This document shows, in pieces, positions 53,895-62,335 of a stretch of 64,000 nt of DNA (the stretch's first letter is position 1; every line of letters starts with the position of its first letter). The notes below the pieces were generated by a model. The model was not told the origin of the DNA. It was given only the letters and a program-made list of their open reading frames with translations, and did not search any database. Both the position numbers and the translations under genes were made by a program. The stretch is from an uncultured Eubacteriales bacterium (GTDB taxonomy: Bacteria; Bacillota; Clostridia; Lachnospirales; Lachnospiraceae), in the NCBI GenBank assembly GCA_900548855.1, contig URMF01000003.1, positions 56,290 through 120,289 of the forward strand. The letters run 5' to 3'.

Positions 53895-53950
53895 TGTTTA
53901 GAAACAGATTATGTTAAATTATTGATAGGAAATCACTCCAGGAGGATGCC

Positions 53951-54328
53951 ATGGCAAACAAACCAAAAATTCTTTTATTTCACATAAATCCCGGGAAGGC
54001 AAAGCAACTTGAGAGAATCTGTAACCGTTTCAAAATCCAGATAGTCCGGGTAAAGCCTGCTTCCTATAAGCAGAAATTAGGGTATCTTGCAGGTATTACC
54101 GGATTTTCCAGAGAAAATACTGCCTATACCGGACCGGATTTTCCCACCGAAATGCTGGTCTTTTCCGGCATGGATTCAGAGATGATAGATACATTTCTCG
54201 ACCAATATAAAAAGGCTTCCATTCCACCAATTGGACTGAAAGCCATTATTACACAGCATAATATATTCTGGACTGCCGAAGAGCTTTATAAGGAATTATT
54301 TAAAGAACATAGTAAATTTAATGGTTAG
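53951..54328 (+). CDS. DUF3783 family protein
   Basis: The 125-residue protein begins MANKPKILLFHINPGKAKQLERIC behind a CAGGAGG. It matches small DUF3783 proteins of Clostridia in layout: an N-terminal alpha/beta part and a C-terminal segment with PTEMLVFSGMDSEMIDTFLDQYKKASIPPIGLKAIIT. Function is unknown. It is cytoplasmic, with no membrane segment, and is transcribed alone towards the tRNA-Lys gene on the opposite strand. Confidence 0.75.
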   Translation: MANKPKILLFHINPGKAKQLERICNRFKIQIVRVKPASYKQKLGYLAGITGFSRENTAYTGPDFPTEMLVFSGMDSEMIDTFLDQYKKASIPPIGLKAIITQHNIFWTAEELYKELFKEHSKFNG

Positions 54329-54404
54329 CGCATGGCTTATAGCAAACGTGCAAAAAAAAGAACCAACCCAATGCTCTGTGTCATCAAATCGATTCCTTTG
54401 TAAG

Positions 54405-54477
54405 TGGGCCGCCGGGGGCTCGAACCCCGCACACCCTGATTAAGAGTCAGGTGCTCTACCAAATGAGCTAGCGGCCC
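54405..54477 (-). tRNA. tRNA-Lys (anticodon CTT)
   Basis: The minus strand folds into a cloverleaf of 73 bases. The acceptor stem pairs GGGCCGC with GCGGCCC with discriminator A. The D arm reads GCTCATTTGGTAGAGC, the anticodon stem CCTGA/TCAGG holds loop CTCTTAA with anticodon CTT, and the T arm has GGTTCGAGCC. The 3' CCA is not encoded, consistent with dependence on the cca product. Confidence 0.95.
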
Positions 54478-54773
54478 AAATATTCATTACTGATTATCTA
54501 TTGCCTCAGCAACATTGATGATTATATATGATACTGCTATAAATTGCAAGCATTTTTTTAAAAAAATTTCAAAAATTTAACTTTGCTCCATTTCACTACG
54601 ATTTCATATAGCTTTTTTACAGTATAAATGTGTTAAAATATGTTAAAAATGCTTTTTCACTGGCAATATTATGTATTCTATATTATGATGGTACAATACA
54701 TAATGAAAATTATTTTATATATATAAATTTACAGAAAGGAGAATGCCGTACCCATATTACGGTATTAACAATT
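54478..54773 (+). other. AT-rich leader region of the GH25 gene
   Basis: This 296-base gap contains several TTAAAA/TATAAT-like AT runs but no single convincing promoter. AAAGGAG at about 54,736 is too far from the GH25 ATG (54,774) and too close to an out-of-frame ATG at 54,743. A small hairpin CCGTA / TACGG lies between them. Confidence 0.4.
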
Positions 54774-56627
54774 ATGAAACACATCCGAATACTGAAACCT
54801 ATTTTTTCTGTTATATTGCTGACATTACTTCTTTTTGCTCCATACCATGTTTCCCAAGCTGGAAATGATGACCCGGGAGCCGGCCGTTTATCCGGAGATA
54901 ACATTTCAGAGGATTTTTATGATGAACCTCCGGTGCTGAGACCATACGGTATAAGCCGCTATGGCGGCTTCGTTTCCAAAAGCCCGTATACCGGCTTAAA
55001 TTACACACATCAGGACGTTTTTACAGGGCGCACGATTCTCCACGGTATTGATGTCAGCGAATGGCAGGGTGAAATTGATTGGACAAAGGTAAAGGCTGCC
55101 GGTATTGATTATGCATTTATCCGCGTGGGTTACAGAGGATACGGCAAAGCCGGTACCCTAAGCGCTGCAACCAAGGATACCTATTTTGATACCAATATGA
55201 AAAATGCCATTGCGGCGGGAATGAAGGTCGGAGTCTATATTTTCTCCCAGGCCATTACCGTCAAGGAAGCCCAGGAAGAGGCAGACTACATATTAAAATA
55301 TATTAATGGCTACAATATTACCATGCCGTTAATCATGGATTATGAGTACGCTTCAGATGCCAGCGACGGTGGTAGACTAAAAACTGCAAAGCTGTCTAAG
55401 ACTGCCGCTACCAATATCTGTATGGCATTTTGCGAACGCATTGCCGCATCCGGCTATACTCCTATGGTTTATGCCAACAAAAGCATGCTTACCGACCAGA
55501 TGAATGCCCAGACCATCACCAATGCCGGTTACCGGGTCTGGCTTGCCAATTACACCACCCAGACAACATATACTGGCAAATACGATTTCTGGCAGTACTC
55601 TTCCACAGGAAAGGTGAACGGAATCAACGGAAATGTAGATATGAATTTCTACTATGTCCAGGCAGGCGACAATTTCCTGCCAAATACAAACAGTATCGCT
55701 TCTGCTGTGGTCTCAGCCATCCCTGACCAGACCTATACCGGCAAGAGCATTACCCCTGCTGTTACTGTGACACATAACGGAGTGGCTCTTGTTCCCAACA
55801 TAGACTACTCAGTATCCTACAGCAGCAATAAAAGTATTGGAACTGCTACCGTTAAAATTATTGGGAAAAACAATTACCGGAATACCAAAACTGTCACCTT
55901 TAAAATTCTTCCTAAGACGATGTCCACAGTGAAGGCAAAGAAGCGTTCCACTACTTATATTACGCTCTCCTGGTCAAAGGACAGCAATGTTACCGGCTAC
56001 CAGATATACCGCTCCGATTCCTTAAATGGCACTTATAAAAAAATTAAAACTATTACCAAAAAAACCACTACTTCTTATAAAAATACAAAGCTTGGAAAAG
56101 GGAAATGCTATTATTACAAGATACGTTCTTATAAAAAGGTTGGCAGCTCGACCTATTATGGTGCATTTTCTTCCGTTAAAGCCATTTATACAAAAATGGG
56201 ATATACCAGAAATGCCATTGCCAAAACGGGTACCATTCTATATGATACTGCCTCCACTGACGGACAACAGATTTTAACTCCGTCAGCCAATACCGTTATG
56301 TCCGTTGCATACAGCACTAAGGATGCCAATGGCAAGACCTGGTACTATGTATCCTGCAAGTCAGGCAACAAAACCTATAAAGGTTTTGTTCCTTCCGGAA
56401 AGGTTACTATTACAAAGCTGGGAAAAGTCACGAAAGCCAGCAAGGTTAATGTGCGGAAATCCTATACCACAAAATCAAAGAAGCTTACCACTTTAAAGCG
56501 GAACAAGCAGGTTAATATTATAACAACTAAGACCAAAAAGGGTGTCAGATGGTATAAAGTCACCTTTAAAAAGAATGGCAAGCAATATACCGGATGGATT
56601 TCTGCTCCATATATTAAAATATTATAA
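54774..56627 (+). CDS. secreted GH25 lysozyme with Ig-like, FN3-like and SH3-like domains
   Basis: From the ATG at 54,774 the protein has 617 residues; a longer frame from 54,630 is unlikely because the signal peptide begins here (MKHIRILKPIFSVILLTLLL). The GH25 muramidase domain (about 90-300) has GIDVSEWQGEIDW, AFIRVGYRGYG and MPLIMDYEYAS with the catalytic acids. It would cleave peptidoglycan at N-acetylmuramic acid. Next come an Ig-like region (IPDQTYTGKSITPAVTV), a fibronectin III-like segment (ITLSWSKDSNVTGYQIYRS) and two bacterial SH3-like modules that likely bind the wall. No strong ribosome binding site is seen. Confidence 0.85.
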   Translation: MKHIRILKPIFSVILLTLLLFAPYHVSQAGNDDPGAGRLSGDNISEDFYDEPPVLRPYGISRYGGFVSKSPYTGLNYTHQDVFTGRTILHGIDVSEWQGEIDWTKVKAAGIDYAFIRVGYRGYGKAGTLSAATKDTYFDTNMKNAIAAGMKVGVYIFSQAITVKEAQEEADYILKYINGYNITMPLIMDYEYASDASDGGRLKTAKLSKTAATNICMAFCERIAASGYTPMVYANKSMLTDQMNAQTITNAGYRVWLANYTTQTTYTGKYDFWQYSSTGKVNGINGNVDMNFYYVQAGDNFLPNTNSIASAVVSAIPDQTYTGKSITPAVTVTHNGVALVPNIDYSVSYSSNKSIGTATVKIIGKNNYRNTKTVTFKILPKTMSTVKAKKRSTTYITLSWSKDSNVTGYQIYRSDSLNGTYKKIKTITKKTTTSYKNTKLGKGKCYYYKIRSYKKVGSSTYYGAFSSVKAIYTKMGYTRNAIAKTGTILYDTASTDGQQILTPSANTVMSVAYSTKDANGKTWYYVSCKSGNKTYKGFVPSGKVTITKLGKVTKASKVNVRKSYTTKSKKLTTLKRNKQVNIITTKTKKGVRWYKVTFKKNGKQYTGWISAPYIKIL

Positions 56628-56657
56628 GACAATTTTTCTATTTTTTAGTTAAGATGG

Positions 56658-56686
56658 TTGACTTTCCGTTTTAATTGGTCTACAAT
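56658..56686 (+). promoter_or_regulatory. promoter of the thrS T-box leader
   Basis: TTGACT (56,658-56,663), a 17-base spacer and TACAAT (56,681-56,686) give a near-consensus promoter. Transcription would start near 56,693, just before T-box stem I. Confidence 0.75.
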
Positions 56687-56699
56687 TTAACTATGTTTA

Positions 56700-56998
56700 A
56701 TACAGTATCGCAAAGACGAGGACAGTAGATTGGAATTCTGTTTCCAGAGAAGGCTTACGGACTTTTAAGGTCTGTGCTGGAATAAGCCTAAACAGAACCT
56801 TATTGAACACCACCTCCGAGCTGCCCCTAATACAGGCCGGTGACTCCGTTATCGTCAGAATGAAGTGCCTGTTATACAGAGTATTTCAAAATTGTTCTTT
56901 CTAAGAGCAGCTTTGTTTATTTTGGTAACTGGAACTGGGGTGGAACCGCGAATGAATCATCGTCCCTGGCAAATAATAAGTTTGTCAGGGATTTTTTT
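56700..56998 (+). promoter_or_regulatory. T-box riboswitch, threonine-specific
   Basis: The leader has AGACGAGGACAGTAGA at the base of stem I and the conserved T-box GGGTGGAACCGCG at 56,938-56,950. It ends with a terminator CCCTGGCAAA / TTTGTCAGGG plus seven T residues (56,964-56,997). In the specifier loop, GAAC is followed by ACC at 56,809-56,811, a threonine codon. This fits the thrS gene downstream. Uncharged tRNA-Thr would pair with the specifier and the T-box to allow readthrough. Confidence 0.92.
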
Positions 56999-57017
56999 AT
57001 TTAAAGGAGGACGCAAT

Positions 57018-57251
57018 ATGAATATTTTTGAAACCGTATGCCACACTGTGACAAATGCAAAAGACTATGTAATAGACTATTTTACAGAGGACACCACAAC
57101 CACACGCAAGAAAATATTAATACTCGGAGCTATTTGCACCCTGGTTGGAATTGTAGCCGGATTTATCTTTTCTCCAATCAAAAAGGGAATTTACATTAAC
57201 ATCAGTAACAATGGCAGCAACAACGGCATACCACTGGAGGATGAAGAATAA
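57018..57251 (+). CDS. small single-span membrane protein under T-box control
   Basis: The 77-residue protein has a start behind AAAGGAGGACG, placed just after the T-box terminator. It has a cytoplasmic N-terminal part (MNIFETVCHTVTNAKDY), a basic TTRKK, one membrane helix (ILILGAICTLVGIVAGFIF) and a short tail ending LEDEE. No family is recognised. It lies 82 bases before thrS with no terminator between, so it shares the threonine-responsive leader. Confidence 0.7.
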   Translation: MNIFETVCHTVTNAKDYVIDYFTEDTTTTRKKILILGAICTLVGIVAGFIFSPIKKGIYINISNNGSNNGIPLEDEE

Positions 57252-57333
57252 TCCTCTGGAAAAAGACCAAAATCTTTAAAATCTTTGAAACGCAAATTAC
57301 GCTATATTTTTATTATGACAAGGAGATAGAACA

Positions 57334-59307
57334 ATGAAAATTACTTTAAAAGATGGCTCCTCAAAAGAATATGAGGGAGCGATGAGTGTGTTGGAAATTG
57401 CAAAGGATATCAGTGAGGGGCTTGCCCGTGCAGCCTGTGCCGGTGAAGTAGACGGTACCGTTGTAGACCTGCGGACCATTGTAGACAAGGACTGTGGTCT
57501 GAACATTTTAACTTTTAACGATGATGCCGGTAAAAAAGCATTCCGCCATACTGCGGCACATATCTTAGCACAGGCTGTAAAAAGACTATATCCGGAAGCA
57601 AAATGTACCATCGGTCCTGCTATTGATGAAGGCTTCTATTATGATTTTGATATGCCGTCCTTATCCAGAGAAGACCTTGATAAAATCGAGGCAGAAATGA
57701 AAAAGATTGTAAAGGAAAATATTCCGATTACAAGCTATACACTTCCCCGTGAAGAGGCAATTAAATTAATGGAAGAAAAGGGCGAGCCTTATAAGGTGGA
57801 ATTAATCAACGACCTGCCGGAGGATGCAGTATTAAGCTTTTATGAACAGGGCGATTTCACCGATTTGTGTGCCGGACCCCATCTGATGAGTACCAAACCA
57901 GTAAAATTCTTCAAGTTAACCTCTTCCTCCGGTGCTTACTGGAGAGGAAATTCCGACAATAAGATGTTAACCCGTATATATGGTACTGCCTATACAAAGA
58001 AAGAAGACCTCACAGAACGTCTTGAATTTTTGGAAAACATTAAAAACCGTGACCACAACAAGCTTGGCAGGGATTTGGAATTATTCACCACAGTGGATAT
58101 CATCGGCCAGGGACTTCCGCTTATGATGCCAAAAGGTGCTAAAATTATCCAGACCTTACAGAGATGGATTGAGGATTTGGAGGACAACGAATGGGGTTAT
58201 GTAAGAACCAAGACTCCTTTAATGGCAAAATCTGATTTATATAAAATGTCTGACCACTGGTATCACTACAAGGACGGCATGTTCGTCTTAAATGATGACG
58301 AGGATGAAAATGGTGTATCCGCCTCTGGACAGGATATTTTAGCCCTGCGCCCAATGACCTGCCCATTTCAGTATTTTGTATATAAAGCAAAACAGCACAG
58401 CTATCGGGATTTGCCATACCGCATGGGTGAAACCTCTACTTTATTCCGCAACGAGGACTCCGGTGAAATGCACGGTTTAACCCGTGTACGGCAGTTTACC
58501 ATTTCGGAGGGACATTTAATTTGTACACCAGAGCAGATTGCAGACGAATTTAAAAATTGTGTAGCTTTGGCAAAACATTGTCTGACAACCCTGGGTGTAG
58601 AGGAAGATGTTACCTACCGCATGTCTAAGTGGGACCCGAACGATTCCGAAAAATATCTCGGAACTGCCGAGGACTGGGACCGTGTACAGGATGCCATGCG
58701 CGAGATTTTAGATGAAATTGGCATTGATTACACAGAAGAAGACGGAGAAGCTGCCTTCTATGGTCCTAAACTGGACATTCAGGCAAAAAACGTATACGGC
58801 AAAGAAGACACTATGATTACTATTCAGCTGGATATGTTTTTATCCGAGCGTTTTGATATGTACTATGTGGATAAGAACGGAGAGAAGAAACGTCCTTACA
58901 TTATTCACAGAACCTCTATGGGCTGCTATGAGAGAACCCTTGCATGGCTCATTGAAAAATATGCCGGTGCATTTCCTACCTGGCTAGCCCCGGAACAGGT
59001 TCGTATTCTTCCAATCTCTGAAAAGTTTCACGCATATGGTAAGGAAATTCTTGCAGAGCTTAAGAAAAACGGTATTCTTGCCACAATGGATGACCGTGCT
59101 GAAAAGATTGGCTACAAAATCCGGGAGGCGAGACTTCAGAAGCTGCCTTATATGCTGGTAGTTGGTGCCAATGAAGAGGAAAGCAAAACCGTATCGGTCC
59201 GTAAACGTGGCGAGGACGGCGACCTTGGCGCCATGGAGCTTGCCACATTTATAAATAAACTTTGTGAGGAAATCCGCACAAAATCTTTGACACAGATGGA
59301 GAAATAG
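57334..59307 (+). CDS. thrS: threonyl-tRNA synthetase
   Basis: The enzyme charges tRNA-Thr. The 657-residue protein has the N-terminal TGS domain (MKITLKDGSSKEYEG), the editing domain with HTAAHILAQAVKRLYP (HxxxH) and a class II catalytic core. Core motifs are ALRPMTCPFQYFVY (with the zinc Cys), TLFRNEDSGEMHGLTRVRQFT and HRTSMGCYERTLAWL. The anticodon-binding domain follows (VRILPISEKFHAYG). Length is slightly above the usual 640. AAGGAGATAG precedes the ATG. Control is by the T-box at 56,700-56,998. Confidence 0.97.
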   Translation: MKITLKDGSSKEYEGAMSVLEIAKDISEGLARAACAGEVDGTVVDLRTIVDKDCGLNILTFNDDAGKKAFRHTAAHILAQAVKRLYPEAKCTIGPAIDEGFYYDFDMPSLSREDLDKIEAEMKKIVKENIPITSYTLPREEAIKLMEEKGEPYKVELINDLPEDAVLSFYEQGDFTDLCAGPHLMSTKPVKFFKLTSSSGAYWRGNSDNKMLTRIYGTAYTKKEDLTERLEFLENIKNRDHNKLGRDLELFTTVDIIGQGLPLMMPKGAKIIQTLQRWIEDLEDNEWGYVRTKTPLMAKSDLYKMSDHWYHYKDGMFVLNDDEDENGVSASGQDILALRPMTCPFQYFVYKAKQHSYRDLPYRMGETSTLFRNEDSGEMHGLTRVRQFTISEGHLICTPEQIADEFKNCVALAKHCLTTLGVEEDVTYRMSKWDPNDSEKYLGTAEDWDRVQDAMREILDEIGIDYTEEDGEAAFYGPKLDIQAKNVYGKEDTMITIQLDMFLSERFDMYYVDKNGEKKRPYIIHRTSMGCYERTLAWLIEKYAGAFPTWLAPEQVRILPISEKFHAYGKEILAELKKNGILATMDDRAEKIGYKIREARLQKLPYMLVVGANEEESKTVSVRKRGEDGDLGAMELATFINKLCEEIRTKSLTQMEK

Positions 59308-59310
59308 CCA

Positions 59311-59343
59311 AAAAGGAACCGCAGCCATTGCGGTTCCTTTTTT
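59311..59343. terminator. bidirectional terminator between thrS and spoIIR
   Basis: AAAAGGAACCGCA and TGCGGTTCCTTTT form a 13-bp stem with a five-base loop and A/T tracts on both sides. It serves thrS on the plus strand and probably spoIIR on the minus strand. Confidence 0.85.
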
Positions 59344-59373
59344 ATATCCTTATTCTTCCGAAAACCATTGCCT

Positions 59374-60267
59374 TTACTTAGTTTTCCCCATCAGCCAGTT
59401 ATAAAGCCACGATTCACCCTTCACCTCAGAATGTGCAAACAAATCCGCATACTCCTGGGGCGTAAGATTCTCCTGTAACATTTCTTTTCCATCCTCAGAA
59501 ACCACTGCAGTGGATTCATCTATAAAACATAACGGTGGATACATGACACACCACCAGTTCTGTCCCTGCGCCTGACCGATATCAACGCGGAGCGCCTGGT
59601 ATTTTCCTTCCGGAAAGGTCAGATCACCATATGTTTTCGCAGGAAATTCTTCCTCTGTCACATATACCTTTACATCATAATCATACCCCTGCTCTACAAT
59701 GGTATTCACCGCAGTCTCATAAATGTTCTGCAGATTGGACACAATCACATTTTTGCTTTCTGCCACGCTTTCACAATTGGATAACAACGGCTTCAGCATA
59801 GACACCACATCTTCCTTCACTGCCATTTTCAGTGCCTGGTCCGCATCCGAATCACTGTTGGCACGGACATGGAAACGGAGAATTCCGGAATAAGGAGTTC
59901 CCTCGTCTACAGCGCCATCCTCACCTTCCATAGCTAAAATATCCCCTTCCACACCGGAGACATCCTCACCTCCCAGCAAGGATTTTAGCATTGCGCCGGA
60001 CACAGATGATGCATTACCGGCTTCCACATTTTCAAAGGCTTGCAGCACTTCACCTTCTATATCATAATTTTCCAAATCCGTCAGCAGCGTGTTCTCATCC
60101 TCATCCGAATATGCTTTTGCAACAGTATGAAAACTGTTTACCACTGCAAGCAAGGTCTGTTGTATCCCGCCTTCCTTATGATGGTTATAATAGGAGATTG
60201 TGGTAACCAGAAGCCCTCCCATAATGCCTATTAAAACTGCGCCAAATATATCTCGGAATACTTTCAT
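59374..60267 (-). CDS. spoIIR: stage II sporulation protein R
   Basis: SpoIIR is the forespore signal that triggers SpoIIGA processing of pro-sigma-E in the mother cell. From the ATG at 60,265-60,267 (AAGGAGGG upstream) the protein has 297 residues. A signal/anchor segment lies at 8-26. The conserved domain begins near 128 with GILRFHVRANSDSDADQALKMAVKEDV and includes EFPAKTYGDLTFPEGKYQALRVDIG and NWWCVMYPPLCF. It is about 70 residues longer than the Bacillus protein because of an acidic insertion between anchor and domain (residues about 30-125). Confidence 0.92.
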   Translation of the reverse strand: MKVFRDIFGAVLIGIMGGLLVTTISYYNHHKEGGIQQTLLAVVNSFHTVAKAYSDEDENTLLTDLENYDIEGEVLQAFENVEAGNASSVSGAMLKSLLGGEDVSGVEGDILAMEGEDGAVDEGTPYSGILRFHVRANSDSDADQALKMAVKEDVVSMLKPLLSNCESVAESKNVIVSNLQNIYETAVNTIVEQGYDYDVKVYVTEEEFPAKTYGDLTFPEGKYQALRVDIGQAQGQNWWCVMYPPLCFIDESTAVVSEDGKEMLQENLTPQEYADLFAHSEVKGESWLYNWLMGKTK

Positions 60268-60342
60268 AGATAAATCCCTCCTTCTCATCTCTCATTGCAT
60301 TCACCGTCTGCCGGTACCCTTCGGAGTTTCTTTTCTTCTGAA

Positions 60343-60371
60343 AGTATTACCTATTATTCTTAATTTATTCA
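60343..60371 (-). promoter_or_regulatory. possible sigma-F promoter of spoIIR
   Basis: On the minus strand TGAATA (60,366-60,371) and GGTAATACT (60,343-60,351) resemble the sigma-F boxes, but the 14-base spacer is shorter than the usual 16. It overlaps the stop codon of the GerC-like gene. Support is mainly the known sigma-F control of spoIIR. Confidence 0.3.
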
Positions 60372-61144
60372 CATCCGGGATATTGCGTGCCTTGAATTTC
60401 GTTACTGCATCTCAATTTCCAGCCCTGTGAAACTGGCTCTAAGGCATAGGTGAAAAGTGCATCTCCCTCCCGCACAGCCTTTAAATAGTCCTTCAGCCAC
60501 GGAATATCCTTTCCCTGATGTTCTCCTGCGCTTACCAGATTACTGATGTAGGTTCCCACCGGCTCCTCTGCCTCCTCTAGAAATTCTAAAAATTTTTTGC
60601 GCCCCTGCAGCTCTAATACCGGACAAGTCTTGGCAATCTCTTCATTTGCATCCAAATCCAGCAAAAGCTCCTGTATTTCCTCCAGATTACAGACAGCATC
60701 TGTATTTTTCGCTGTCTGTGTAAACATCTGTCCATTGCTCTGGAAGCTCCCATTCTGCCCCAATAATATTACCTTTAGATGTGCCAAGGATAAGTCCTTT
60801 CCCTTTACAAGCTGATATTCTTCAGCAAGCTCATCAAAGCTGTTGCAGTCAAAGTTGCTGACCTCTTCCCGCTGGCTCTCTTCTCCTACCTTTTTTTCCT
60901 GTGCCACTCCCAAATCCACATGATACCGTTTTCCATCCATTCCCTTGGATATTACGAGAATGGTGGCATACCCTCTCTCCTCCACATTTCTCATATCATT
61001 TTTTGTTGCCGTATCTGAAAAAAATGTAACTGCTTTTTCCTTCCGGCTGTTATTTACAGAATTCTGCTTCTCCGCAGCGGAATTACAGCCTCCCAGCAAC
61101 AGCAAGGACAATAACAGTATAAAAATCCATTTCCATCTACTCAT
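60365..61144 (-). CDS. GerC-like spore germination lipoprotein, short form
   Basis: The 259-residue protein has a lipobox LLLLGGCNS and lies third in a gerA-gerB-gerC order. Its N-terminal half resembles Ger(x)C proteins: VEERGYATILVISKGMDGKRYHVDLGVAQ. Typical GerC proteins are 350-400 residues, so the C-terminal domain is reduced or absent. Start and upstream stop overlap as ATGA, indicating translational coupling to GerB. It would anchor the germinant receptor in the spore inner membrane. Confidence 0.72.
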   Translation of the reverse strand: MSRWKWIFILLLSLLLLGGCNSAAEKQNSVNNSRKEKAVTFFSDTATKNDMRNVEERGYATILVISKGMDGKRYHVDLGVAQEKKVGEESQREEVSNFDCNSFDELAEEYQLVKGKDLSLAHLKVILLGQNGSFQSNGQMFTQTAKNTDAVCNLEEIQELLLDLDANEEIAKTCPVLELQGRKKFLEFLEEAEEPVGTYISNLVSAGEHQGKDIPWLKDYLKAVREGDALFTYALEPVSQGWKLRCSNEIQGTQYPGCE

Positions 61145-62334
61145 GGCTGCCCTCCTTCCTGTTCCTTTACTAAATGTGTTTCTGCCAGCCCTATTCCTAA
61201 TACCGGCACCAGAATGGATAACAGAATATCAATTACTGCACCATAATGCCGGAATAGCATCAAGGTATAGGAATACCCTGGCAGAAACACCACAATTCCG
61301 ACTGCCAGCACCAGCATTGCCAAAAGCAGCCAGATTCTTTTTATCCTTCCGCACAATATCCGAAGTAAATGCCCTAAATAGTAAAGGGTACTGCATATTA
61401 ATATAAAACAGCCGGTCATAAAGAACCATATCATCAGCATATCAAACCGCTCCAATACACCAAAGGGCAGACGGATATACCGCATTATGGCTATGGTAAC
61501 CATCTCTTCGCCAGCAGCACCGTGTACTCCAAATATCCCAAGAATAAACAACGTGATGACCACTGCCAGGGCGATAACAAACAGTAATGCTCCATAAGAC
61601 ATCCACACATTACTTTTCTTTTTGTAAAACCGGTACTCTTCTTCACCGCTATCCTGCGTTTTTTTCTTTTCCACTACAATACTGTGTTCCCCTAAATACG
61701 GCCGGAGATATAAATAATTTTCTACCGGCAGAACAAAGGCCAGCAATGTATAACTGTATAGCACTAACCTCCCTAAAGGCATACTGATATGGGGAACAAA
61801 TACAGAATAGTCTACTTCCTTTAATCCAAATAAAATCACAATAATAAAAGGGATAAACAATACCCAGAATATCATTTCATGAAGCCGCCCCTGCTTCTCA
61901 ATTCCCCTGTTTGCACCGTATAATGCCACAAGCAGTAACGGCAATATCACCAAAAGATTGCCAACCGAATCCGAATCTCCTCCTCCCATAAAAGGCACCT
62001 GAGCTTCCCCCAAAACGGCAACTGACAATACAATATAGAACACCAGGCGCAGCAGCAGACGCAGAATTTGAATAAACAGCAGCACTTTCCCAGCAAGTCC
62101 GCCATTTTGGGCCGCATATACAAAACCTGTGGGATAGTACTTTTTCCCAATCCCATAAATACAGATGGCATAAATGCATGCCATTATGAAGAACACCAGC
62201 AGACCGGAACAGACACTTTCTCCAAAGAGTCCTGCTGACAGATAGGGCAGCACAAAAATACAGCTGGCAAACACCGACAGCACTATCATGCGGCGTAATT
62301 GCTTTTCTGAAATCCTTTTATTACAGCTAAACAT
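61141..62334 (-). CDS. GerB-family spore germination permease-like subunit
   Basis: From the ATG at 62,332-62,334 (CCGGAGGTGG upstream, inside the end of gerA) the protein has 397 residues. It has about ten membrane helices of the APC-type permease fold. Family features include RISEKQLRRMIVLSVF at the start and VLYSYTLLAFVLPVENYLYLRPYL near residue 210. GerB subunits bind germinants such as amino acids within the GerA-GerB-GerC receptor. Germinant identity cannot be read from the sequence. Confidence 0.85.
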   Translation of the reverse strand: MFSCNKRISEKQLRRMIVLSVFASCIFVLPYLSAGLFGESVCSGLLVFFIMACIYAICIYGIGKKYYPTGFVYAAQNGGLAGKVLLFIQILRLLLRLVFYIVLSVAVLGEAQVPFMGGGDSDSVGNLLVILPLLLVALYGANRGIEKQGRLHEMIFWVLFIPFIIVILFGLKEVDYSVFVPHISMPLGRLVLYSYTLLAFVLPVENYLYLRPYLGEHSIVVEKKKTQDSGEEEYRFYKKKSNVWMSYGALLFVIALAVVITLFILGIFGVHGAAGEEMVTIAIMRYIRLPFGVLERFDMLMIWFFMTGCFILICSTLYYLGHLLRILCGRIKRIWLLLAMLVLAVGIVVFLPGYSYTLMLFRHYGAVIDILLSILVPVLGIGLAETHLVKEQEGGQP

Positions 62335-62335
62335 A

